From: Mucor racemosus
Taxonomy: Eukaryota > Mucoromycota > Mucoromycetes > Mucorales > Mucoraceae
Assembly: GCA_027405735.1 (NCBI GenBank)
Contig: JAPEHQ010000014.1
Span: forward strand, 62,001-126,000
Length of the DNA: 64,000 bases
Direction of reading: 5' to 3'
A model generated the notes under the pieces. The model was not told the DNA's origin, ran no database searches, and saw nothing but the letters and a program-made list of their open reading frames with translations. Numbering within the stretch: position 1 is the first letter of the stretch; every line of letters starts with the position of its first letter. This document shows, in pieces, positions 1-11,830 of the stretch. The position numbers and the translations under genes were made by a program.

Positions 1-811
1 CATGCTCGGCAGCTTTGCGATACCATTCCATTGCAGTATTTTCATCTTTGTTAGTACCAATTCCCATTTCAGAGAAATAACCAACAGCATACTCAGCTCT
101 TGGTAAACCATATTGAGCAGCACACATTGCCCATGCATACGCTTGTTCATCAGAGGGAGGTAATATTTGTGGTACACCCACCAAATACCAAGCAGTTAAA
201 GCAAAGCAAGATTCGGGATGTTGTTGTTCTGCAGCAATGCTATAATACTGTATAGATAAACCAGCATCTGTAGTACATTCGAGTTTACCAAATTCGTAAC
301 ATTCACCGAGACGATGCGCAGAAGGTGCATAACCTAAAACAGCAGCTTCGTGATATAGACTGATGGCATATTTGAGATCAACAAAAATGACAGATTCAAC
401 GCCTTTTTCGTGCAAAAGAGCAAGTTCATGTAATGCGTGAGGATATTGTGTTGTAGCTGCTTCTGCTGATCTTTTAAGCCATTTATGACCATCTCGAACA
501 TTCCTTGAAAGATTGAGTTCTCCTTTCATTTCTGCTAATCCGAGACGATACATTGCTCCTGGATGATTTAAAGTTGCCGCTTTTCTATATATAATTTTAT
601 TATTATGAGTTTCATGTTGTTGTTTTTTTATGTAATATTTTTACCGGTAGTATTGAACTGCTTTGCCTTTATTTTTTGTTGTGCCTAGACCATCTTCATA
701 ACATTTTGCAGTTCTAAGAATAATTAATAGAGTAAATAAACATGTAAATTGAAAAAAAGAAATGAAATGTCTATATTATTATACTGCATTATCTAGCAGC
801 TTTGGTTGATC

Positions 812-843
<32 letters not shown>

Positions 844-1739
844 TTCTCCCCATCCCTTGGCATTTTTTGAGTGCATAAATGACCTCCTCCAGCCCCTCTG
901 CTCATCCCCTTTGATTTCATATATTATATAATCTTCACCCCCAACCTCCATCCTCTCCTTTTATATTATAAATATATATATATATACCTATAAGCTGCAT
1001 CAGGATGATGATGTTTAGCTGATTGCACAAAAAGAGGAAAAGATTTGTCAAAATCAGGTTTTCCAGTTTTATTCAATAGGCCGGCCGCATACATATTAGC
1101 AAGATAGTATTGAGATTCACTATGTCCTCGCATAGCAACCTGTTTTAATAGCTTTTCTGCTTCAATCAAATAAGCATGTTGTTGTTGCTGTTGCTGTTGT
1201 TGGTCAATTTGTTCATTATCTTTTTGTTGCAATCTTTTAGCTGCTTCAACCAAGAAAATAGCAAAATCACATTGTATTTCCATATTATTAGTTTTTTTGG
1301 CATTTTCTCTATACATGTTGATAGTTTTACTATAAGACAATAAACTAGCATTTTGACCAGGTTTCAAATGTGAATGATCTAGTAATTGATCACTCGTTGC
1401 AGATTGGATACTACTAGATGAAAATGAATGATTGCGTGCAGAAGCAAAGGGCAATGGAGTAGATGGTGGTGATAATGGTAATGATGCATTTGACACATTT
1501 GGTTGGTTAATCGAAAGTGGGCTCGATGAACGACGAAAGGTTTGCTTTTCAATTTTCTTTTTAACGTCTATGCAGTTTGTATTAGGATTTGATTTTGAAT
1601 CCAATGGTAAGTTTGGAGTGGCATTAGATTTGGGATTAATAATAGTAGTTGGATCAATTTTTATGTCTGAAAGTATTTTATCATTTTTCAACATGGTTAC
1701 TTCGGGATGTTGATGATGATGATTTTGAATGTGTAACAT
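1..1739 (-). CDS. Skt5/Chs4-like chitin synthase activator with Sel1 repeats (3' end cut by window)
   Basis: Model: exons 1739-988, 713-645 and 584-1, continuing past the left edge; introns of 274 and 60 bp with GT/AG ends keep one frame. The first ~130 residues are low-complexity, rich in Ser, Pro and Asn, with a QQQQQQQQ run near residue 185. After that come Sel1-type repeats, for example YYRKAATLNHPGAMYRLG spanning the second splice junction and EYAVGYFSEMGIGTNKDEN near the edge. This order (disordered N-terminus, then Sel1 repeats) is that of Skt5/Chs4, which activates and localises chitin synthase III in yeast; wall chitin synthesis is therefore the inferred role. The short middle exon supplies the TAKCYEDGLGTTKNKGKAVQ repeat that would otherwise be missing. 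The 274-bp intron carries a CT microsatellite. Other Sel1 proteins of the same family (Chr-type regulators) are possible; a C-terminal CaaX box, if present, lies outside the window. Confidence 0.85.
814..845. repeat. CT dinucleotide microsatellite in an intron
   Basis: A nearly pure run of CT units inside the 274-bp first intron of the Skt5-like gene. It explains why this intron is longer than the 50-90 bp usual in the window. Confidence 0.9.
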
Positions 1740-2128
1740 TTTGTTAGTTGAGTAGAAGAAAGAGAGAGAAAAAAAGATATAAACAAAACTAGTTTTTTTA
1801 TGTTTATTATTAAAGTAGGGCCCATCTTGATATTTTTTGCATTAAAAGGTTATAACTATTTTACGGCTCACATGTCTTACTAAAATTGGATGGTTCAAAC
1901 GCCAAGGGGGAGCGGGGAGGAGGAGAGAGAGGAAAAAAGCGCATACATGTATTTTTGTCGTGTGTAACAAAGTGTATGTAATGTAATGTGTCTTGTAAAA
2001 ACAGTGTTTGCAAGTATATATATGTGTATATGACGTGTTTATTATTATTATTAGTTATTATGTATACATTTGATCTAAATGATTAGTATTATATTATTGT
2101 GAAAAGTATTATTGCTTATTTTTGGTTA
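1740..2128. other. Intergenic, promoter side of the Skt5-like gene
   Basis: This stretch lies between the start of the Skt5-like gene and the proposed 3' end of the next minus-strand gene. It has a purine-rich tract (GGGGAGCGGGGAGGAGGAGAG, about 1908-1928) and AT-rich sequence. I see no ORF or RNA gene. Confidence 0.5.
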
Positions 2129-2814
2129 CTATAGTACTAAGGAGTCAAAATTCTATTATTTAATATATATATACACATTGCCACTAAAAAATATATAACT
2201 TACCGGGAGTTGCTTTTTTTTTTCGGCTGATAATGAGTGGTGTTTCTATACACAAATATATAAATAATAATGTATCATGTAAGCCTCAATGCCCAGATTT
2301 CTATATATCAGTTTTATATATAACAAACCTTGAATTGAAATACAAGCCAAATCATAATACAAAGAACCAATAAGAATGTCATTGTATTATCTGAATATGT
2401 TATCATTGTTGTAGTTGTTGTTGTAGTTGTACTAGTGATTATAGTGTCATTTGAATTTGCTTTCATTATACTAGAACCTTTGGACTGCATACTGTCGATC
2501 TCGCTATTTTTTGGATTATTGTCTAATCCGATAAGATGATTCGCATTATACGCTTTTATTGTTTCTGTAGTTGCTGCTAATAGTGCCCCCCTGATATGTG
2601 GCGGCTGTGTTGGTTGCTGTTGTTGTTCATGAATAGCTCGCAATGCTTCACCATTTAGCACGATATCACTATCAGGAATCTTATATTCTGGCCAATCGTA
2701 TTCTATATCTTGGTCATCCTCATAGTCATCTATTGAAAACTCGTGTTCTTGTTCCAAATTATTATAGATGTCCCATAATTTACTTGTTTCAGTAGTTATT
2801 TTTATTGTTGTCAT
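2129..2814 (-). CDS. Hypothetical small acidic protein with a C-terminal membrane anchor
   Basis: I do not recognise the family. The first exon (2814-2329) encodes 162 residues: an acidic segment around 28-45 (DDYEDDQDIEYDWPEY), a QQQQ run, a poly-Thr run near 130-138, and a hydrophobic stretch MTFLLVLCIMIWLVFQF near the C-terminus that looks like a single membrane anchor. Read straight through, the frame stops five codons after that exon's end. A spliced model is more attractive: donor after 2329, exon 2245-2204, exon 2152-2129, introns of 83 and 51 bp, all phase 0. It adds a basic tail KHHSLSAEKKK and ends at TAG, for about 183 residues in total. Exon 1 is fairly secure; the two short exons are inference. 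A tail-anchored or type II membrane protein fits either model. Confidence 0.5.
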
Positions 2815-4356
2815 AATTTTAATAGGAGAACAAGAAAAAGAGCTTGATTAAAGCGAACAATGAATGATCTTTCTTTTACTCGAAAAATAAATACAGGAGT
2901 AGTAAAAAAAAATAATAAATTAACATGAATTTCTAAAGCAAGTAAATCAGCACGTTTAATAGTTGAACAAATCCCAGCTGTCAGGAACCATTGAGAATAG
3001 AGCTTTCAACATTGATTTTAACAGCAAGAGAATCGTTTCCTGGTTTCATTCAATACGTGTATCTCGCTACTTTGTTTCCTGCTCTTCCTCTGTATACGGA
3101 TTATCTATGCAGATAAAGTAGATTATATTGATAAGTTTTAGTGTAATTTCAATGGAAATAAGCGAGCCGAATGTGCTACAAAAGATAAAAATAATTGGGG
3201 GTGGTAGTTGGTACTACAACAACAGCAAAAATATGCCCACATTTATACATAGCCGTTCCTATAATTGTTAATACATGTGATTTGTACCACCGTTATCAGG
3301 CAAAAGTGCAAGAATACAATAGTTGTTTACATAGATATTATATATATATATATATATAATATATGAAAAGATAGAGCTGCCAGACGCTATACTAAAGGAA
3401 TTTTCATTATAAATTGGTTCGTTTACAGCATATTTATACAAACTATTCCCATAATTGACATATCCAATTTATGTCTGTATTTTTTTGTTGTAAATACAAC
3501 AAAAAACGGTTCCTGAATCAACCGCGTTTTACCCATGTTCAAATATTTATACAACTCTATTGAGTGAATATGTCATCTTTGACGCAGATGTAACGAATAC
3601 CATGCATTGTACAAATCTATCCAAAACTTGGATTATATAAAAAAAAAACGTGCCCATTTAACGAAAACCAAACAAAGGGCAAGAGATCTACAACTTACCA
3701 TATATACTCAACTTAAACAAGTATACAAACATATATAAAAATGGAAACATTCCACTATTCCATATATCTAGTAAATGAAACTGATCATCACTGAATTATA
3801 TTTAGACATCAAATCATCAATTGCATATCAAACATGTGCAAAAGAAATAAAAAAGCTAATTTTGAAAGCTTCTGGCTGCATGTAGTCAAATTAAACTTTA
3901 AGTAAACATCTCCTTTGTTGTTGTTGTTCTTCTGGAAAACAAAGATGTGAAATGTTAAACTATCATATCTTCTATGTATCGAAATTTGGCAATGTTTCTA
4001 CACACTTGTTTTATAAGCTCTACTTGATATCAACATCTGTTATCGGCAATAAACCATAATATTATTCATTAAAACTTATTTGTGCATGAACAGCGATACA
4101 AGCTATAATATTAACAATACTTGCTTTAAACAATATATATAACATAACTGGCTGATAAAGTTGCTACATGTTGCTTAAGATATCATGGTCAAGTGAATAG
4201 TTACATCTTGTAGTCTTTAATTGCTTTCCTTTCTAATGGGCTAACAAAAAAAAAACAAAAACATCACACTTTATTATTTTACATCTAATTTAGTTTCCAT
4301 TTGCACCTACATTATAAAATGCGTTAGTTAACACGATACATAAATGCTAGTTTGTC
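2815..4356. other. Intergenic AT-rich DNA, no gene seen
   Basis: No credible ORF, splice-supported exon or RNA gene was found. It contains short simple repeats, including a TA run at about 3336-3360. Confidence 0.5.
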
Positions 4357-6271
4357 AACATTTCGTGGGTTTGAAACCAGTCCTAGCTTTTTATTACGTA
4401 GATATAAATATCATTGCCTTCCATTTGATCAGGTAATCAAGAAATATGTCCAACAATACAGTAGTAAATAATGCTATTCGATCTTAGAATGCAGTTAATT
4501 ATAAATAAAAATATCAGCCTCTAATATAACGACTGCTACCTATATTAAAAACATTAGTCCCTTATGTTAGCATGCGTATTCAGATACAAGAAAATAATAC
4601 CAGCTTGATAATAGTCTGATATGCCTTATCAAACGGTAAATAATATCCTTGAAATATGAAAACAAAAAGAGAGAAACAACACCCGTAGAGAAGAATTTTA
4701 AAAGCTTTACATTATTCAGCGCAATTAAAAACCTGCTAAATTGCACATTTCAGCGAATGTAAAAGCAGCATTACAATGCATCAATCCATAAATTAAACAA
4801 AATAGGCAATATATGCCATCATAGAAACATACATTTTTCTACCGTAAAAACCGTTTGTCATATCATACATTCACTACAAAATTGCAAAAGCGAGCCTGTA
4901 GAGCAACGCTGTAATTGAGCATAGCAAGATTGGACAGCTAAATAGTTTATACTATGGTACAGTATATCTAAATTTTAAATAAAAAGATACTTTTTTTTAA
5001 CTTTTCTTATATTTAACCACGTGCAATCTGAAAATTCAGTTTTTGTAGCGGACATTTTCGGGGCTCATTTTACCCTTACCAACACTCATGATTTTGATCA
5101 AAAAACAGAAAAATCAATTTTTGATACCAAAATCAACGTTTAAATATACGACATTGTGAGAGAAAATTCTAGCCATGACTAATACACATTTTATAAAAGC
5201 TTAATATTAAATGTTAAGTAATAAAAATTAGCATTTTTGGCCCAAAAACGGTTTTTTGATTAAAGGATTTTCATGTAATATTTTACAATAAAAATGTTTG
5301 TTATTTTTTATTGAGCAAATAGAGCGCTAAATTCTGTATATGTGTATACTTTTTGTTTTTATAATTGGTAGTATAATTCACTCTAGATTTGCAAAACCAA
5401 AAAATAAAATTTAAAAAATGTCAAAATGGATGATCTGGACAAAAATAATTTTCTAAATTAATATTCCGCTTATAAGCTTTATAAGTCTTAAAAATAAGAG
5501 ATTTTATTATACTTGTAAACTTTTTCAAGAATTTACGATGGTGTACCCACTTGGTTCAAGCTAATTACTGTAAATATCTATACATGTTAATATTGCGTGT
5601 TAGTTTATTTGATGATAATATAGCCTTACTTTATAATTACCGCGCTAAAGGTAATTCACATTGAGTTTTAGTCTTACCTCTCCAATATTATAAATTATAA
5701 ACATAAACATGGCCATCACTGGAACTTATTATTACCTCCTTTTTGCCCTCTGTGTCCCAAGGCAATTTATTCACTGCCATGCCTCACCCGAACCAACTTA
5801 AGTACTTACAAATGGTTCCTCGGCATCTGCATTAAAATTTTATAAATCAAATTGACTGATTCCATCTATAAAAGTATCAAACGTACCATCAGCCCGCCTT
5901 ACTTGATAAATGCCAATCTAAAATTAGAAACATCCTATTGTCACTGTTATAATAAGCAGCTATGAAAAGCTTGATTTTTAATAATACAGCAGTCAGTAAA
6001 TAAAAAACAAGATGATACTAATATCATATGGTGAGTATTTAACATCTAAGTAAGTTTGATAAAGCATGCTTTTAAAATCCTTTTTAAAAATCCTGAGGCA
6101 AATACAACCTCTTGGTCCTGTAATTTCTATCTAACGAAATGTTGTGATTTTTACTACATAAGAAATGCACCTTTTATCAACGTTGACCTCGATGCACATT
6201 GGGTATCCGTTTTTTACCATTTTTATTTTCTCTGATTCATTCATATTCAGTCATATTTAACGATAATGATT
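4357..6271 (-). repeat. Dispersed repeat X/Y, inverted copy (left arm of inverted pair A)
   Basis: Read on the minus strand, this segment matches 13794-15690 over about 1.9 kb at high identity by eye. It carries the shared blocks found across the window, such as GACATTTTTTAATTTT and CCGCTTATAAGCTT in the X part. It includes a minus-strand copy of the dynein-intermediate-chain-like fragment at about 5695-5880. No intact coding capacity is visible. The right edge abuts a solo LTR at 6272. Confidence 0.75.
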
Positions 6272-6798
6272 TGTAGCATTAAAGTACTATACGTTATCAC
6301 CTTCTACAGTATCAATACATCTTACAATCTATTGACTACGACATGTATTGAAGTGCAAGTCTTGATATCGGATATAAGAAACTCCTAGCGTACCAAGTTT
6401 AATCCAGTAATTACCAAGAACGCTTTGACCTCAATTATGATACCACATTATTTCATCCCAGCAGTTAACCAATCAAGTAGCTATCAAATCGACATCCAAG
6501 CACATTTAGCGCAGCATTGAAACAAGACAACTCACAAGCTTTGCAAGCACGGTTAAATTATAATTGGTCCATTTCAATCCATCGATTACTATCAAACAGA
6601 TCTAACGGTTCAATATTGTCTTAAATTACATCTCAGAATCTCAATGTCAAATCAATATAATAGGCCATACTTATACTGTATATCTAAATAAACAATATAT
6701 TGCTTTTATTATACAGTTGAAGAACTGATTCATTACTGATTCTTTTTTAATTTTATTCTTTTTAAAGTATTATTCATCAAACCTGAAAATATACGACA
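6272..6798 (+). mobile_element. Solo LTR, family L (527 bp)
   Basis: It starts TGTAGCATTAAAG and ends AATATACGACA, giving the TG...CA ends of an LTR. It aligns by eye along its length with the copies at 13264-13793, 15691-16482, 17677-18622, 19024-19552 and 24779-25306. The flanking five bases do not match each other. The left flank is inverted repeat Y and the right flank is repeat tail, so the copy has probably been rejoined by recombination since insertion. Confidence 0.65.
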
Positions 6799-7015
6799 AT
6801 GTGCACCTTGTTATCCTTTTAGCCATATTCAGTGGGTACAACCGCACAACAGCTCAGGTTAATATTGTGCAGCCCACCTGCTGGGCACCACAACGAAATA
6901 ACCTTGCGCAGCACAGGTCGGCCGTAATGGCTAGTCTTGGTGACATACTACAAATTTTATCAAAATGGGTAAGCTCCAGCCAAGGTTTTGAGGCTTTTGC
7001 ATTTTTCACCTTGTA
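6799..7015 (+). repeat. Fragment of the dispersed repeat tail
   Basis: This piece corresponds to the X-tail block seen at about 17195-17315 and 24295-24410; the shared words include CTTGTTATCCTTTTAGCCAT and GCGCAGCACAGGT. An open frame here is not supported as a gene. Confidence 0.6.
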
Positions 7016-8640
7016 GCCAGTTTTCGACAACATTCATTAATATAGTAATAACAGCTTGATAAACTACCACGCAAGCTAACATTAATCTGAATAATGATGC
7101 AAAAAGGGCCAGCTTAAAATTGAGAAACCGCATTCGAAATGAAACAGGTCGAGAAAATACTAAGGTATTACAATGATGGTTATTAAGTAAAGCCTAGATT
7201 ATTTTTCATTCTCTACCAGGATATCTAGGTTTTGGATGGCTGTAAAAAAAATTTATTTTTTTATAAATTTTGTGAGAGCTCTTTTTCTGTTATAGAGGTC
7301 TATGAAGGGATGACAGGTATGCAAAGCTAAAACTATAGGATAGTACTTATTAGCATCTATCCAACGAATTTTATCTCGTCAAAAAATATTAATTTTTCGT
7401 CGAGAAACTTAAGATTGAATGATTGATTTTTGGTGATATAAAAAAGGTTTCATTTTGGACGAGGATATACAAGGGTAAATTTTCGCCGACCAAAAAAAAT
7501 GATCAAAAAAAAATAATATCCCCACGAAAAATAGGTCTACAGCTACGTATAAATACTCATTTTGTAGATAATTTTGTTGCGTATAATGTAAAAATAAAAT
7601 ATTTTAGGGTTGTATTTGAATGAAGGATACTTTTTGATCAAAAGCCGTTAAAATTTGACACTAAATTTACTAGAGATTTTACGAGAAAAATATTTTTAAG
7701 ATCTACACAGTTCGATTCAGAATCAAAAACTGAACCTAAAACATTTAATACGCTAGTCCAACTTGCTATGCATTTTTGTGAGTAATTAAACATACAAGTT
7801 TTTTTTTGGATTTTTTGGATTTTTTTTTCCATTTGAACACATTTTGGATTCAAGCTCAGTTGCATGTGCATATTGGATTATACAATTTCATATGATGATA
7901 TTCAAAATCGGAGCGTGCCCCCATTTCAATAGATAATCACGAAATATAAAATGTAGGGCTATACTTGATATGCTACAGAATATTGACAAAAGACTTATTT
8001 CTATTCATGTTGATTTCTGAGTGATTATAAAGGCTTCAAAAGTGAAACATTTGCTTTTACCCCGCTTAAGAAATTAATCTAAGATGTCAAATATGATGGT
8101 ATACAGTGAAAAAATTGAAACTAGAAACGAAGGTATCTTTTTGTACAGATTTTTGAGAAAGATATTTCCACGAAATATCAGTATTTTGAAAAAAAAAAAA
8201 CTATATTGGGTCTGAGAGAGCTTAACGAGGTCGATGACATGGATGTAAAAAAAATGTCAAAAAATTGTCATAAAAATAAAAGTGCTCAAAAAATATGTAT
8301 ACGATCATATCTGTTATGGAGCGTTTCAAAACAAGTTTTACTATTATTAGAAAGTGTCAGTAAAGCTTACCCTTTTGCAAAGATTTGAAGCCTCAAAGTA
8401 ATGGAACTATTTAATCTAAGGAAAAAAGTCTTCTTTTTGACAGCCGTGCCTTGATCATTCAAAAATAATTTTCAATCAATGAGATCAAGATTGTATGTTA
8501 TTCATAGGCTCGCCACTGTGCATTAAGTCTAACTTCAAAATTTAATTTTGAATCATTATTTGATTTTATAAAAATTTCGAGGAATATCTGAAACAAGTGA
8601 TACAGAATAGTTTGAAATTTGAACACCTATGAGGTTTTAT
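7016..8640. repeat. Old degenerate dispersed repeat W
   Basis: About 8100-8400 resembles 53410-53760 at roughly three-quarters identity by eye, sharing GTATCTTTTTGTACA-like blocks and GAAGCCTCAAAGT. No coding capacity is visible, and short frames across it contain no recognisable domain. Confidence 0.45.
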
Positions 8641-8840
8641 TTTTCTATTTCCAAAGCAACTCAGGCGGCTAAACCTTTTGCAATTATGTTGACCAACATT
8701 AAAAGTACCTGCTATTACAACGGGAGGTCATTTGGATCCATATCCGTCGAGAGCGAGTGAGCTTACTGACCTTCATACAAGGCATAAATAGAAGACAACC
8801 AACTTGTTGTTCAAACCTATCGAATGCACAATAGCCCGTG
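8640..8840 (+). repeat. Dispersed repeat block V, diverged copy
   Basis: GGCTAAACCTTTTGCAATT and following sequence align with 18625-18810 and 25308-25500. This copy is the most diverged of the three and lacks the LTR that precedes the others. Function is unknown. Confidence 0.5.
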
Positions 8841-9990
8841 GAAGCTGATACTGTATCGGCAATGCTTTTAATGAATATTCATATCTATATCCATGTGGAG
8901 TCGCAACTTACTTGGATCAGTATTTATAGATGCCTTATTTAAATTGTTTTCAATGAAAGTGTGCAACAAAATATAGGTGTACTTCGGCGATTATTTTCTA
9001 AACGCACAGTAGGTTGTGGAAGTTGCCATTGAACATCATTACGTGGAAGATGATGCGTACCAAACTCTCGTGCAAACTTGGAAGTTACTTGGATCGAAGT
9101 TTCTCAGGATACGGTTTTGTTGCCACTTGAATTTTGGATGGTTTTAGATGGTTCTCGGATGATTTTCAAAACTTTTCGCCCAATATTGAGTCAAATTCAG
9201 TTAAATTCTCAAAATAGATGTATCTTGTCTCTATAGGCCATTAATTTCTATCCCGAAATAAAATTGCTAATATATACCGCTCTCTAAAACAATGATTTAT
9301 ATAACACAGATAATTGTATTTACAGTGTAATTCAAGTTTATAAACAGAATTTCAATCAAATTACACTAAATTTTGAAGACGTCATCAATCGAGCTCAAAT
9401 TTTAGGGTTTATTCAAAAACACGATGGCCCCCTGTTTTTTTTTTGTTTTTTTTGACAACCAGGTAAATTTGATGAAGCAAACCCTTATGGTTTGGTGGAA
9501 TCACGAGTCTATCTTGTACCTGCCTTATTTGTTGGCTAAGGTCTACTATAGTATCTCGCAAGATAAAGTTCTATACGTAGCTGTTGAAGGTTAGGTGGGA
9601 GTTTCAACGTTAAAGTAACGTCTGGTGCGTGAAATTTTAACGAAGCGTCTATCATAAACTTTCCTAGTATTCTTGGTTTGAGTAAAAGAAAAACAAGTAA
9701 GCTGCACTTGTTTAACTTTCTTTTAGCTCATCCTGGTACAGGGTTTATTCTATCTGCGTTTGGTTCTTTGGATTGTTTACCTGCGGTTATCAGCTGTTTT
9801 TTATCTGATTTTTGGCACACCCTTGACCAGGGTTTAAGAGTCCAAATGATTTAAACGAACAGTTGGTATCTATAGAGCTATCAGCTATTGGCTATCTGAT
9901 TTTTGGCACACCCATGGCCAGGGTTTAAGAGTCAAAATAATTGGAATTAATAGCTGATGCCTCAATTTTGCAATTGCATCTCTCTTTTCT
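8841..9990. other. Intergenic, no gene seen; short duplicated motif near the right end
   Basis: No gene is supported. The stretch about 9140-9240 resembles 52687-52790 (shared CGCCCAATATTGA). At about 9795-9860 and 9885-9945 an approximately 60-bp motif containing CTGATTTTTGGCACACCC and CAGGGTTTAAGAGTC occurs twice. A third, diverged copy lies at 12025-12075. Confidence 0.5.
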
Positions 9991-9999
9991 TTAGCGTCT

Positions 10000-11830
10000 G
10001 TTCTCTTCTTTGCAAGGTCTGATCTTTCTGGTATGTTTCTAAAACGTAATATATTCTACTTTCTTCTAATATAATTTTTTTTTGCATATATTCAATAATT
10101 GTTTTTCTGCAATATCTACATCTCTTCTCAAAGATGCAGCACCTTTTTTAGCATATCTGGTCTCTACTATTTAACATCTGGTCTCGTTTCTGCAACATTT
10201 GTTATCGTTACTGATCAATGTGGTCTATCATACTTCATATGCATATCTGGTCTCTTTCTGTAATATATGGTTATCCTCTTTCAATACCTGGTAACTTTAT
10301 GTTAACATTGTCTTTTTATTTAGGTTTGCCTTTCCTTTTATTCTATCTGTCTCTCCTACTATGGCTTTTCTGGTATCTGGTTTCTCTATATATGCTATTA
10401 TCTCGTTTCTTGGTTTTTAATGCTGCCGTCTCTCTATGTTTATTCACATCGTCCGTTTCAGCCAACATCTGGTTTTTCATATCCTGTATCAAGTTTTGGC
10501 CTACTCTATGTGGTTCTATCTGACGTCGTGCTTTATCTATCTGGTTTCTGTTTGTCTTTCATGATCCTTGATTCTCCATTCCCACTGCCCTAAATTTTTT
10601 AATTGCGTGGTGCCTTTTTGTGTATGTCTTGTCTCGGGTCTTCACTATATCTGGTAGTATTCTGGATATCCTATGTCATTTAAGCAATATCTGGTTTCAA
10701 TTAATTTACTTCTGGTCTCAAATCAGGTTTATATGGTCTCATTTCATGCTCATCAAATCTCCATTCATGTACTTTCAGTCTCGATTTATCAATGTTTGGT
10801 CCTTCTTCAAGTATTTCTGGTTTTACTCCATGTTTATCTGGTCTCATAACATGCTCTCCTAGTCTCATCTCATGCTCGTCTGGTCTCAATACATGCTCTT
10901 TTGGTTTTAATTTGTGCTTATATGGTTTCAATTCATAGTTATCTGGTTTAGGTTAATCCACATCTGGTTTTCTTTCATGCGCTCCTCATTTGAATTAATG
11001 GCATCTTGTATCGTATCATTAGCATCTCGTCTTTCTGGTTTCATCTGGTCTCATTACATGCTTACCTGGTTTCAATGTATGCACATCTGGTATCGTTTTT
11101 TAACATCTGGTTTTCATTTATGCACTGTTCAGGTCTCAATTTACAGTATGTTTATATGGTATAGGTTTATCAATATCTGGTTTTTATTTATGCACTTCTG
11201 GTCTCACTTAATGCACATCCGTTCTGCCTTTGTCAACATATAGGCTTTATTTTCATGCACATCTGGTCTGTATTCATGCACTTCTGGTCCCATTTCATCA
11301 GTATATTATCTCATTTTATTCTTATCTCGTCTTTAGTTTTGCTCGTCTGGCCTCCATTCATGTTTATCTGTTCTCCATTATTTATGCTCGTCTCAACTCC
11401 ATTAATTTTTCTCTGGTATGAAGTGGTTTACATCTGGTCTATTTTAATTCTTGCTCATCTGATTTCTATTTATTCACAGTTAATCTTGTTCATTCAAGTC
11501 TGTTCTCAATTTATTTTTACCTGAATTCAATTTATTCTGGTTTGGTTTCCATACATTTGTATCTGGTCTCAATTTATATTCATCTGTTTTCAAGTTATCC
11601 TGATGTGGTGGTCAAAATTCATGTTTATCTGGTCTTATTTTATCTTTAACTGGTCTCAATCTCTGCTCTTTTGGTATAAAGGTATGCTCTTTTATGTTCA
11701 TCAGTTTTTCAATTAATGCTCATCTGGTCTTACTTCATATTTATCTAGTCTCAATTTATCCCCATCGGGTCTCCATTCATGTGCTTTTCGTCTCATCTCT
11801 TTAACTTGTGGTTGCAATTTTTGAAAAAGG
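10000..11830. repeat. Degenerate tandem satellite with a ~24-bp unit
   Basis: The motif ATCTGGTCTCATTTCATGC and close variants recur throughout, most regularly between 10690 and 11300. The unit is about 24 bp, so the minus frame at 10701-10931 reads as an eight-residue repeat of the type EHxMRPDE, for example RPDEHEMRLGEHVMRPDKH. Short frames on both strands are by-products of this periodicity and I do not call them genes. The origin (decayed repetitive protein gene or true satellite) cannot be decided. Confidence 0.8.

Noticed and set aside
10218..11524. Several aromatic-rich open frames on both strands
   Set aside because: They are by-products of the 24-bp satellite period, lack consistent starts and overlap one another.
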